A stretch of DNA of 64,000 nucleotides. It comes from CAWELS01 sp964468205 (GTDB lineage: Bacteria > Acidobacteriota > Terriglobia > Bryobacterales > Bryobacteraceae). Every line of letters begins with the position of its first letter. Positions within the stretch are counted from its first letter, which is position 1. The position numbers and the translations under genes were made by a program. Shown here piece by piece: positions 52,201 to 59,702 of this stretch. Under the pieces are notes generated by a model. It did not search any database. It was not told where the DNA came from and saw nothing but the letters and a program-made list of their open reading frames with translations. The DNA lies in the NCBI GenBank assembly GCA_964468205.1, contig CAYXVG010000027.1:1-64000 (forward strand), given 5' to 3'.

Positions 52201-52880
52201 GCGCGTTCAACAGTTGGGTGAACGGCGGGCGTCCCGCCGACTACTACAACCTGAAGCTGGAGAAGACGATCTCACCGTTCGATATTCCGCATGTGGTGAA
52301 GGTGGGCGTCACGTACGAACTGCCGGTAGGAAAGGGGAAGAAGTGGGGCGCGAGTATGCACCCGGCTGTCGACTTCTTTGTCGGCGGGTGGACGATCCAG
52401 TATCTTGGCAATTACCGCAGCGGCACCCCGCTCGGCTATGGCGCCTCGGGTATCCCGAATTTCAACGAGGCGGCCAACCGGGCGAAATTCAACAATCCGC
52501 AGGGCGAGGATTTGATGGTCAGCAACTTCGATACATCAACGATCGATATGCATAGCATCTCGAGTCCGAACCCGAATCATCGGATTTTGAACACGTCGAT
52601 CGTTAGCGACAAGGGCCGGTACGAGATCGGCGACGCATCATACCGGATGTCCGGCGCCCGAAACTTCCCGGAATATGTGGAGGACTTCTCACTCCAGAAG
52701 AACTTCCTGGTGATGGAACGGGCGAAGTTCCAGTTCCGGTGGGATATGCTGAATGCCTTTAACCGGCACCGGTTCAGCAGTATCCAGTCCAATGTCACGA
52801 ATCCTCTCTTTGGACAAGTGACGGGGGTGGATGGCAGCTTCTACCGGACCATGCAACTCGGTTTGCGGGTCGACTTTTAG
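49299..52880 (+). CDS. Oar-like TonB-dependent receptor
   Basis: This 1193-residue outer-membrane protein starts at GTG 49299 after GGGAGG. A signal peptide (LSLVLLVAVCAAMSFAQ) precedes a carboxypeptidase-regulatory-like domain at residues 28-110 (GTFTGTVTDPSGGAIPGVMI). A plug-like region follows (VTVTGETPLLQTDSPEVGAAL to SGTNDIHGSGLYQFRNEW) and then a large beta-barrel ending in aromatic-rich sequence and VDF. Such receptors import large glycans or other ligands using TonB energy and are highly expanded in Acidobacteria. No SusD partner or TonB gene is adjacent. The divergent membrane regulator is the best candidate for its control, and downstream glycan genes suggest a glycan substrate. Confidence 0.92.
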   Translation: MKYSTRSRILSLVLLVAVCAAMSFAQQDRGTFTGTVTDPSGGAIPGVMITIKNINTGAVYNSETNEVGQYTVPNLPIGQYSLTFESPGFKQTVRDGLTLQIAQIARVDVMLEIGATTESVTVTGETPLLQTDSPEVGAALDNDRIVDLPLSFSGGRSPETFAYKLTPGVEGNSWTSRINGSPAFSKEVLLDGASASIYITGHFGESSVSLESLEEFKVQTSGMSAEFGRTAGGIFNFVMKSGTNDIHGSGLYQFRNEWMNANSFANNAFDRPKARDRRHNYAFSVGGPVFIPKVYNGKNKSFFYLTYEKYKDANRGTGTPSVTVPTEPWYRGDMSNYLTSNVLGEDAIGRSVLQGQIYDPASVRTLADGSVVRDPFVGNIIPQSRMSRVAKSVMDIMGQHYMPQVDSLVNNRFFPSFNTAKFEQKQLSIKGDQYLSAKQKLSGSFAWIDRPRTLLDQGGVWDFNDPDEGGPLSRARLQKVETFMARLSWDWTVGPTMLNHFGMAFNRQLNPSISHHVDEPGGSILGINGIPQDSNYPQISWGGGDRVNLATIGYQANDRGAGTTWQLLDTFSVMKGKHTMKFGGDIKRTTLSWGSLSPFSAGEFNFSSDLTGLPGFTKTGHPYASFFLGAVTDASLNVNSPTTMDLYSLGLFFQDDIKVNQRLTLNLGFRWDGQPVPTEWHNRIHHFDMNGIDPLTGLPGVVRFGDENTQRFTENQWNDFSPRIGLAYRIRNKIAFRAGYGIFYTARTPNEWSGVPYGIKYGFTATNRATAKGIVPSFNWDEGYPGATVQAKQDPSNSNGSEWALVNYDPDGGRVGYTQQWNANLQFELPHEMVLDIGYVGTKATGIIANQLRQINQIPYSALALGDTLGRWINNEADIPAEAKAMGAIYPYTGIPESEKPGGGWVPISQTLQPFPQVLSWNTLLSYYSPLGFNTYNSLQVQFNKRYSQGLSWMFNYTFSKSLDNLDSAFNSWVNGGRPADYYNLKLEKTISPFDIPHVVKVGVTYELPVGKGKKWGASMHPAVDFFVGGWTIQYLGNYRSGTPLGYGASGIPNFNEAANRAKFNNPQGEDLMVSNFDTSTIDMHSISSPNPNHRILNTSIVSDKGRYEIGDASYRMSGARNFPEYVEDFSLQKNFLVMERAKFQFRWDMLNAFNRHRFSSIQSNVTNPLFGQVTGVDGSFYRTMQLGLRVDF

Positions 52881-52907
52881 GACGGCGCCGCATTCAGATT
52901 CACCTCA

Positions 52908-52943
52908 GGCTGGCTGTCTGCTACAGACAGCCAGCCGCCTTCT
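52908..52943 (+). terminator. Hairpin terminator after receptor gene
   Basis: GGCTGGCTGTCTG (52908-52920) pairs perfectly over 13 bp with CAGACAGCCAGCC (52924-52936) around a 3-base loop, 28 bases after the receptor stop. The tail GCCTTCTCT is only weakly T-rich. The stem is strong enough to end transcription and works in both directions as a fold. Confidence 0.6.
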
Positions 52944-52983
52944 CTCCGCCACGAGGCCGTAACGGCCGGCAAGGATTCCAACA

Positions 52984-54537
52984 ATGCATATCCAGCGGCT
53001 AGCACTATTCTTGTTGTTTGTTTTCCCCCTGTATACGGCCGGCGCACGAGACTTCCATGTGAGCGCCACGGGCGATGACACCGGTTCCGGTTCTAACACG
53101 GAACCGTGGAGAACGCTCGCGAAGGTCAATGCCACGAGTTTCCAGCCGGGAGATCGCATTCTGCTCGAAGGGGGCTCCACTTTCTCCGGTCCCCTGGAAC
53201 TTGGTAGCGACGACCGCGGAACTCCGGCGCGGAACATCGTAGTAACTTCCTATGGCGCCGGACACGCGGTCATCGCCGGAGGAAACGGCCGGGCGATTAC
53301 GATTGACGGTTGCGATCACGTCCTGGTGCAACGCCTGAAGCTGGTGGGAGCCGGGCGGAAAGGCGGCAACACCACCGACGGCCTCTACCTCGCGCATTCC
53401 TCCGGGACCACCATCGACCACATCGAGGTGACCGGTTTTCAGCATTCCGGCGTCGAAATCAGCGGCGCGCGGGACGTTCGAGTCACCAACGTTCACGCTC
53501 ACCGCAACGGCTTCGCCGGAATCAACTCGGGCGGCGATCTCTCGAAGAACCTGTATATCGGCTATTGCCTGACGGAGAACAATCCGGGCGATCCGACAAT
53601 CCGGCGCAACCACAGCGGCAACGGGATTATTGTCAGCAAGGTGGAGGTGGCGCTGGTCGAGTACTGCGAGTCGCGGTTCAACGGATGGGACCAGCCCTGG
53701 ACCGGGAACGGCCCGGTCGGTATCTGGGCTCACAATGCGGACCGGGTGATCATTCAGCATAACGTCGCCCATCACAATCGCAGCACCGCCTCCGACGGGG
53801 GCGGATTCGACTTCGACGGCGGCGTCACGAACTCGGTGCTGCAGTACAACTACTCGCACGATAACTACGGCTCCGGCTATCTGATCTGCCAGTATGAGGG
53901 AGCGCCACGATTTGCGAACAATGTGGTCCGCTACAACGTGAGCCAGGATGACGGGCTTTTTGACCACAACTCCGGCATATTTGTTTGGGTCGGCGGCGAG
54001 GGGATGGAGAGCACGCTGGTGCATAACAACACGATCTGGAACACCAAGGGTTCCGCGGTCGCCTACGGCATCAGCAAAAAGTACGCGGAACACCTGCCGG
54101 AGATCCCTTTCTACAACAACATCTTCGTCAGCCAGGGTCCGCAGCTATTCAACGAGACGGAGGGGCTGGGGAAGATTGGCATCTATCGGGGCAATCTCTA
54201 CTGGGCGATGGGCGAACGTGGTTTCAACGTGGAAGGGCGCCGCTCGCTCACGGAGTGGGCTGCGGCTACCGGCCAGGAGAAGCTTGACGGCCGCGCCGTG
54301 GGCCTATTTGCCGATCCGGCTCTCCGCAAGGGCGGGCCGGCGTTGCTGACCAACCCGGCGGATCTGCACCGGCTGGTCGAGTACCAACTATTGATGAGTT
54401 CGCCCGCGATCGCGGCTGGACTCGATCTGCGAAAGGAGTTCGGAATAGACCCCGGCGCCCGGGATTTCTTTGGAAATTCCCTTCCCGCCAGTGGAGCGCT
54501 TACCATCGGCGCCCACGAGGTCCAGTCCGCGCACTGA
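52984..54537 (+). CDS. Secreted right-handed beta-helix protein
   Basis: The 517-residue protein has a signal peptide (LALFLLFVFPLYTAGA) and a beta-helix body that mirrors the protein at 42085: FHVSATGDDTGSGSNTEPWRTL, GDRILLEGGSTFSGPL, then rungs such as NSVLQYNYSHDNYGSGYL and STLVHNNTIWNTKGSAV. These folds occur in polysaccharide lyases and mannuronan epimerase-like proteins. It lies 104 bases after the receptor (a terminator lies between) and 10 bases before the beta-galactosidase gene, so it forms an operon with the latter. The target glycan is unknown. Confidence 0.87.
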   Translation: MHIQRLALFLLFVFPLYTAGARDFHVSATGDDTGSGSNTEPWRTLAKVNATSFQPGDRILLEGGSTFSGPLELGSDDRGTPARNIVVTSYGAGHAVIAGGNGRAITIDGCDHVLVQRLKLVGAGRKGGNTTDGLYLAHSSGTTIDHIEVTGFQHSGVEISGARDVRVTNVHAHRNGFAGINSGGDLSKNLYIGYCLTENNPGDPTIRRNHSGNGIIVSKVEVALVEYCESRFNGWDQPWTGNGPVGIWAHNADRVIIQHNVAHHNRSTASDGGGFDFDGGVTNSVLQYNYSHDNYGSGYLICQYEGAPRFANNVVRYNVSQDDGLFDHNSGIFVWVGGEGMESTLVHNNTIWNTKGSAVAYGISKKYAEHLPEIPFYNNIFVSQGPQLFNETEGLGKIGIYRGNLYWAMGERGFNVEGRRSLTEWAAATGQEKLDGRAVGLFADPALRKGGPALLTNPADLHRLVEYQLLMSSPAIAAGLDLRKEFGIDPGARDFFGNSLPASGALTIGAHEVQSAH

Positions 54538-54547
54538 GGAATCGATC

Positions 54548-56716
54548 ATGACACCGCGCCTTTTTCTGCTCATCCTGCTGTTCGCCGTGGCCGCGGCCGC
54601 CGGCGCGCCGGAGTTTGACACCATTCTCTACGGCGTCTCCTACTATCACGAGTACATGCCCTACGAGCGGCTCGATAAGGACGTCGAGCTGATGAAGAAG
54701 GCCGGGATCAACTTCGTGCGGCTGGGGGAGTCGACCTGGAGTAGTTGGGAGCCGCGGGAAGGCGAGTTCGAGTTCGCCTGGATGGAGCGCACACTGGACC
54801 GGCTGCACAAGGCCGGGATCAAAGTAGTGTTGGGCACCCCGACCTATTCGATTCCGCCGTGGCTTTACCGGAGGCACCCGGAGATCATCGTCACGCAACT
54901 GGGCGCGCGGCAGCCGCTGGGGAAAGACCGCCACCAGGCCGCCTATTTCGAAACGAAGCATAAGGGCGCCTACGGGGTGCGCCAGAACATGGACCTGACA
55001 CACCCCACATACCGCTGGTACGCCGAACGGGTAATCCGGCAGGTGGTGTCTCACTTCAAGGATCATCCGGCGATCATCGGTTTTCAGGTCGATAACGAGA
55101 CGCATCCCAACAGTTCGGGTTCGCGCAGCTTGCACGCCGATTTCGTCGAGCGTCTGCAAGAGAAGTTCGGCTCGGTTGAGCGGCTGAACAAGATCTGGGG
55201 CTTCGCTTACTGGGGGCAGCTACTATCCGGGTGGGAAGATCTTCCCGCTCGGGAGGGGATACTGAACCCGGGATATAAGCTGGAATGGGATCGTTTCCAA
55301 CGCCAGACCGTGACGGATTTCCTGCGCTGGCAGGCGGAGATCGTTCGCGAGTACGCCAGGCCGGAGCATTTCGTGACACACAACTGGCCGGGAGGAATTC
55401 GCACCAACGTCGACCAGATCGAGGTAGCGAAGTTTCTCGACGTCGTGGCGGTCAACCCCTATCATCCGGTTCAAGACCGTCTCAGCGGCGAGTTCATCAG
55501 CTTCTGCGGCGACCTGACCCGCTCCCAGAAACAGGCGAATTACCTCGTCACCGAGACCAACGCGCAAACCATCGGCTGGGACTCGCGAACACAGTTCCCT
55601 CCCTATGACGGACAACTCCGCCTCAGCGCCTATAGCCACGTCTCAAGCGGCGCGAACATGGTGGCGTACTGGCACTGGCACTCTCTGCATTACGGCCAGG
55701 AGACCTACTGGAAAGGGCTGCTCTCGCACGATCTGGAGCCGAACCGCCTCTACAAGGAAGCCGCTCGGATTGCCGGCGAGTTTCGGACCCTCGGCCCGAA
55801 GCTGGTCAATTTCGTGCCGGATCACGACGTGGCGATTCTGGTCAGCGTGGACTCGCACTACGGCATTCAGTCGATGCCTTTCGACGACCACGTCAATTAC
55901 ATGACCATCCTCCACCAGATGTACGGCGCTCTTCACGAGCTGAACATCGGCGTCGACTTCGTTTTCGCCGAGGACGCCGGGCGGATGCACGACTACAAGG
56001 TGGTGCTGGTCCCGCCACTCTATATCGCGAGCGATGCATTGCTCAACCGGATCTCCGGGTATGTAAAAGAGGGTGGGCACGTTGTTATGTCGTTCAAAAG
56101 CGGCTTCGCGAACGAGCATGCGACGGTGCGCTGGGAGAAAGCTCCCGGCCCGCTGCGAGAGGCCGCGGGCTTCCACTACCAGGAGTTCTCGACTCTCGCC
56201 GCGCCCATTGGCCTGAAGGGCGATCCCTTCGAAGCCGGCGCGGAGAACAACGTGGACGTCTGGGCCGAGATGATTATTCCCGAAAGCTGCGAGACCCTGG
56301 CCCGGTATGATCACCCGTTCTTCGGCCAGTATCCGGCCATCACCCGCAACCGTTTCGGAACGGGCACGCTGACCTATCAGGGCACGCACCTTTCGGCGGA
56401 ACTGCAGAAACAGGTGCTGCTCGATGTCGCGAAAATGGCGGGGATCACGTGCGCTGACCAGCAGCTTCCGCCGCCGGTACAGGTGAAGCACGGCGCCGCC
56501 GGATCCGGCCGGCCGATGCACTATTACCTCAACTACTCCGGCGTGACGCAGAACATTCAGTATCCTTACGGCGCCGGGGTCGATTTGCTCACCGGGAAGG
56601 CGATCGCTCCGCACCAAGAGGTTTCCCTTGCGCCCTGGGATCTGATCATTGTAGAAGAGAGTGTGCCGCGGCGAAGCAGCGCGGACCGCGCGCAAGCGCT
56701 TCAGAACCGGCCCTAA
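54548..56716 (+). CDS. Exported GH42 beta-galactosidase
   Basis: This 722-residue enzyme has a GH42 barrel with acid/base Glu184 in GFQVDNETHP and nucleophile Glu336 in YLVTETNAQT. The trimerisation domain starts near residue 430 (VPDHDVAILVS) and a C-terminal domain ends at SLAPWDLIIVEES. The first 20 residues (PRLFLLILLFAVAAAAGAPEF) are a signal peptide, so the enzyme is periplasmic or secreted; most characterised GH42 enzymes are cytoplasmic. The ATG at 54548 is used because GAGGAA lies just upstream. It is co-transcribed with the beta-helix protein, which suggests both act on galactose-containing polysaccharide. Confidence 0.92.
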   Translation: MTPRLFLLILLFAVAAAAGAPEFDTILYGVSYYHEYMPYERLDKDVELMKKAGINFVRLGESTWSSWEPREGEFEFAWMERTLDRLHKAGIKVVLGTPTYSIPPWLYRRHPEIIVTQLGARQPLGKDRHQAAYFETKHKGAYGVRQNMDLTHPTYRWYAERVIRQVVSHFKDHPAIIGFQVDNETHPNSSGSRSLHADFVERLQEKFGSVERLNKIWGFAYWGQLLSGWEDLPAREGILNPGYKLEWDRFQRQTVTDFLRWQAEIVREYARPEHFVTHNWPGGIRTNVDQIEVAKFLDVVAVNPYHPVQDRLSGEFISFCGDLTRSQKQANYLVTETNAQTIGWDSRTQFPPYDGQLRLSAYSHVSSGANMVAYWHWHSLHYGQETYWKGLLSHDLEPNRLYKEAARIAGEFRTLGPKLVNFVPDHDVAILVSVDSHYGIQSMPFDDHVNYMTILHQMYGALHELNIGVDFVFAEDAGRMHDYKVVLVPPLYIASDALLNRISGYVKEGGHVVMSFKSGFANEHATVRWEKAPGPLREAAGFHYQEFSTLAAPIGLKGDPFEAGAENNVDVWAEMIIPESCETLARYDHPFFGQYPAITRNRFGTGTLTYQGTHLSAELQKQVLLDVAKMAGITCADQQLPPPVQVKHGAAGSGRPMHYYLNYSGVTQNIQYPYGAGVDLLTGKAIAPHQEVSLAPWDLIIVEESVPRRSSADRAQALQNRP

Positions 56717-56831
56717 CGGATAGACTGTTCCACGGATCGAAGCGAAGTTGAAGCCGTGCGCCACGGCCGCACCCATAACAACGGCGGGCGTATACTTGAT
56801 GCAGTCCAGACCGGAGTCACAGGAGGTAACG

Positions 56832-57797
56832 ATGGCCGGTGAATGCTGTAACGGATTGACGGTCCGCAGACGGTTTCTGTCAGGACTCGCGGCGGGCGCG
56901 GTTGGACCGGGCTTGGTGTTGGGCGGCAGCGAGCGCGAGGAAGACGCCATTACGGAACCCGGGCCGCCCCTGCCTACGATCAAACTCGGGAATCACCGGA
57001 TTACCCGCCTGGTGGCCGGCTGGAATCCGATCGGCGGGTATTCCTATTTGGGCCGCAACCTCGACCGGCATATGCGGGAGTACTTCACGCCGGAGCACAT
57101 CATTGATTACTTGCAGCGCTGTGAGGCCGCAGGTATCAATGCGCACCAATTCAGCCGGCCGGACAAGATGGCCGAGGTGTTGCGGGGACGGCGTGAGCAG
57201 GGTTCCGCGATGAAGTTCATTTGCCTGCATTCCGGCGGAGCCGATCAGATGCCGGTGAAAGAGGTTGTGAAGCTCACCCAGCCGATCGCCGTCGTCCATC
57301 ATGGCGGCGTGACGGACCGGCTGTTTCGCGAGGGCAAGAGCGGGGAGGTCCACGACTTCGTGAAGCGGGTCCATGACGCCGGGGCGCTCGCCGGGGTCTC
57401 GGCGCACAATCCGGATTGCATCCAGCAGGTGGCGGATGAAGGATGGGAAAACGATCTCTTCATGACCTGCTTTTACTACCTCACGCGGACGCGCGCGGAG
57501 TTGGAGAAGATGCCGCCAGTGGTCACCGTCCAGGTCGGATATTCGTTTTTCGCTTCCGATCCGCTGAGAATGACGGAGGTGATCCGGCAGACGGATCGTC
57601 CATGCCTGGGCTACAAAATCCTGGCGGCTGGACGGCTTTGCGGTCACCGGGATTCGGTGCGCCAAGCGTTTGAATTCGCGTTCCGGCACATCAAACCGTC
57701 AGACGGAGTGATTGTGGGCATGTATCCCCGCTTCCATGACGAGATCCGCGAGAATGCGGAGCACGCGCGTTGTTTCGGAACGCCGGCGGAGACCTGA
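56832..57797 (+). CDS. Tat-exported TIM-barrel-like protein
   Basis: This 321-residue protein starts at ATG 56832 with a strong AGGAGGT 7 bases upstream. A twin-arginine leader (VRRRFLSGLAAGAVG) is followed by a barrel-like alternation: IKLGNHRITRLVAGWNPIGG, DYLQRCEAAGINAHQFSR, FICLHSGGADQMPVKEV, and ending DGVIVGMYPRFHDEI. It has features of aldo/keto-reductase- or sugar-isomerase-like barrels but no recognisable catalytic tetrad. Similar exported barrels occur in Acidobacteria and Planctomycetes. A sugar-related role is suggested only by the neighbouring beta-galactosidase, 115 bases upstream. Confidence 0.7.
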   Translation: MAGECCNGLTVRRRFLSGLAAGAVGPGLVLGGSEREEDAITEPGPPLPTIKLGNHRITRLVAGWNPIGGYSYLGRNLDRHMREYFTPEHIIDYLQRCEAAGINAHQFSRPDKMAEVLRGRREQGSAMKFICLHSGGADQMPVKEVVKLTQPIAVVHHGGVTDRLFREGKSGEVHDFVKRVHDAGALAGVSAHNPDCIQQVADEGWENDLFMTCFYYLTRTRAELEKMPPVVTVQVGYSFFASDPLRMTEVIRQTDRPCLGYKILAAGRLCGHRDSVRQAFEFAFRHIKPSDGVIVGMYPRFHDEIRENAEHARCFGTPAET

Positions 57798-57861
57798 TGC
57801 GAGCCTCGTGTTGGACCCAGGCGGGAAGCGAATAAAGCGAGGGAAAGCTTTCTTTCGGCGT

Positions 57862-58476
57862 TCAACGGGGCGCTGTTCTTGACTTGCCGGGCTTTGGTTC
57901 GTTTTCCAGTCGATTGCCCTTCTTGTCGATCCGGGTCCACTGCCCCGCGTACCTCACCCTGGCGACACCTCGCTCGAAGCTTTCGGCCCGCTCGAACTCG
58001 AGCGGGATGACCAAGACTCCGCGGCGGTCAATATATCCCCACTTCCCGCCCTGGAGAATTGTGTGCTCGCCCGCCAGAACCTCCGTGCATCCCCGGCACA
58101 CCGCGGCGAGTCCTGCGGAGAACGGGAGCGCGAAGTCGAATTCGGGTTCGAGGACCACCTTGCCGCGCCGGTCAAAAAAGCCGACCTTGCCGCCCCGGCG
58201 AAAACGCGCCAGATCCTCGCGGAAGTAGTCCGGCCCGTTGTCCACGACGAGCGGGCGGATCACTACGCGGCCGGCCAGGTCGATATAGGCCCATCCGCGC
58301 TCATCCGCCACCGCGGCCAGACCCTCGGCGGAGAAGGGTTCGGCCACGACAAAACGTGCGCTGATCGCGACGCGGCCGTCCGGCGCTTGGTATCCCCAGC
58401 GGCCATCCCGCTCAAAGGGAACGGGGTGCCGCGCCGCCACCGCAAACAGCAGGATCATCGAGCAAGCGAGTTTCAT
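57862..58476 (-). CDS. Exported WG-repeat protein
   Basis: This 204-residue protein has a short signal peptide (ACSMILLFAVAARHP) and about five WG-type repeats (DGRWGYQAPDGRVAISARF, ERGWAYIDLAGRVVI, GKVGFFDRRGKVVLEPEF, GGKWGYIDRRGVLVIPLEF). These pack into a beta structure used in protein contacts. Its ATG overlaps the hydrolase stop (ATGA), so translation is coupled. A CRGC pair in the middle could form a disulfide. It may be a partner or inhibitor of the exported hydrolase, but that is inferred only from coupling. Confidence 0.83.
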   Translation of the reverse strand: MKLACSMILLFAVAARHPVPFERDGRWGYQAPDGRVAISARFVVAEPFSAEGLAAVADERGWAYIDLAGRVVIRPLVVDNGPDYFREDLARFRRGGKVGFFDRRGKVVLEPEFDFALPFSAGLAAVCRGCTEVLAGEHTILQGGKWGYIDRRGVLVIPLEFERAESFERGVARVRYAGQWTRIDKKGNRLENEPKPGKSRTAPR

Positions 58477-59483
58477 GGGTCTCCCGTGGATCGATGCTGA
58501 TTATTGTCCGGTTTCTCGAGCGGCTTCACGGCAACCCGCTCGATCCATGACTCGTCGACCGGCGCCGGCGGGGTTCGCAGGCGCTGGCGCAGGTAGGCTT
58601 CGGCATCTTCGTTCGCCTTGCGGGCGAGGGCCGGGATGCGGCCCTTGCCCCAATAGAAGCCGTGCAACGCTCCTGGATATTTCATGAGGGTCACAGACTT
58701 GCCCATCGCTTCCATCTCGGGGATGAAGAGTTCGAAGTTGAAGTGTTTGAGCGGGTGCTGGTCGCCGTGCAGGATCAGCACCGGCGTGGAAAGCCCGCTC
58801 AGCTTTTTGCGGGTATGGGCGCGGATCCGGGGAGTGTAAAGCTCTTGCGGTCGAGCTTTCATGATGTCCCAGCGGCGATCGCCGGCGGGCCGGCCGTTGG
58901 GACCGAAGTCGACGTGCTCCATTGTGAACATGCCCATGTAAATGATGGTCGCCGGCTCGCCGGCAACAACAGCCGCGAGGTCATCGGTGACGCTGGCAAC
59001 TTCGAGGGCGAGCGTGCCGCCGCCGCTGCCTCCATAGAGCGCAATGCTTTGCTCATCGACGTACGGAAGCGCCTTCACTTGATCGAAGATTGCGAGCGTA
59101 TCGGTGACGAGCCCGCGATCCTGCGGATCATGATGGTTGGCCCGCCGGGTGGCGTTGACGATGACGTAACCCCAGGCCAGGAATCGTGCCTGTGCGGGTT
59201 GATTCACCGCACTTTGGCGCAGATTCTCCATGCGGGCCTGGCCGAGTCCCCCGTGCAGGAAGATGACGGCCGGAAAAGGTCCCTCGCCCGGCGGCTTGCG
59301 GATCGTGGCGTAAGCCGTCTCGCCGGGCTTTATCTCGTGAATCGGAATCTTCTCCTCCGAGATTCGCGGGAAGGTGACCATCTGAGCCGCGGCGATGAGG
59401 GATGCCGCTAGGAGAAAGGCTGCTCCACCGGCGACGGCAGCGAATTGGCGGCGAGTGACTTGTTCCCGTATCATGTGCATCAT
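58473..59483 (-). CDS. Tat-exported alpha/beta hydrolase
   Basis: The 336-residue protein has an alpha/beta hydrolase fold of the dienelactone hydrolase/prolyl oligopeptidase type. The nucleophile Ser lies in IALYGGSGGGTLALE, the oxyanion region in VIFLHGGLGQ, and a likely catalytic His in KYPGALHGFYWGKG, with Asp in LILHGDQHPL. A twin-arginine-like N-terminus (VTRRQFAAVAGGAAF) suggests Tat export. The start at ATG 59483 has AGGAGG ten bases upstream. Substrate unknown; acetyl or other ester removal from glycans is plausible given the nearby sulfatase. Confidence 0.85.
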   Translation of the reverse strand: MMHMIREQVTRRQFAAVAGGAAFLLAASLIAAAQMVTFPRISEEKIPIHEIKPGETAYATIRKPPGEGPFPAVIFLHGGLGQARMENLRQSAVNQPAQARFLAWGYVIVNATRRANHHDPQDRGLVTDTLAIFDQVKALPYVDEQSIALYGGSGGGTLALEVASVTDDLAAVVAGEPATIIYMGMFTMEHVDFGPNGRPAGDRRWDIMKARPQELYTPRIRAHTRKKLSGLSTPVLILHGDQHPLKHFNFELFIPEMEAMGKSVTLMKYPGALHGFYWGKGRIPALARKANEDAEAYLRQRLRTPPAPVDESWIERVAVKPLEKPDNNQHRSTGDP

Positions 59484-59687
59484 GCTTCGACGACCTCCTG
59501 TTCTGCCAGCAGGCCGGCGCCGCATTCACCGGATGCCGGGAGCCCCGGCGCCAGAGAGCGGCTCGCCCGTCATTCACTGCAATCGCACCACACCGGCTGG
59601 GCCGAGTCAACTGCCGAAGCGGATTTGTTCGGCCGCATGCGGCGTGAACCGCGAATGCTATTGCCGTGCTGCGGCGATTCGAACCAG

Positions 59688-59693
59688 TAGACT
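59688..59693 (+). promoter_or_regulatory. Candidate -10 hexamer of third sulfatase
   Basis: TAGACT ends 9 bases before the ATG at 59703, in the 219-base divergent gap shared with the hydrolase gene. No Shine-Dalgarno sequence is visible between it and the start. Confidence 0.35.
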
Positions 59694-59702
59694 GGGAACG
59701 AA

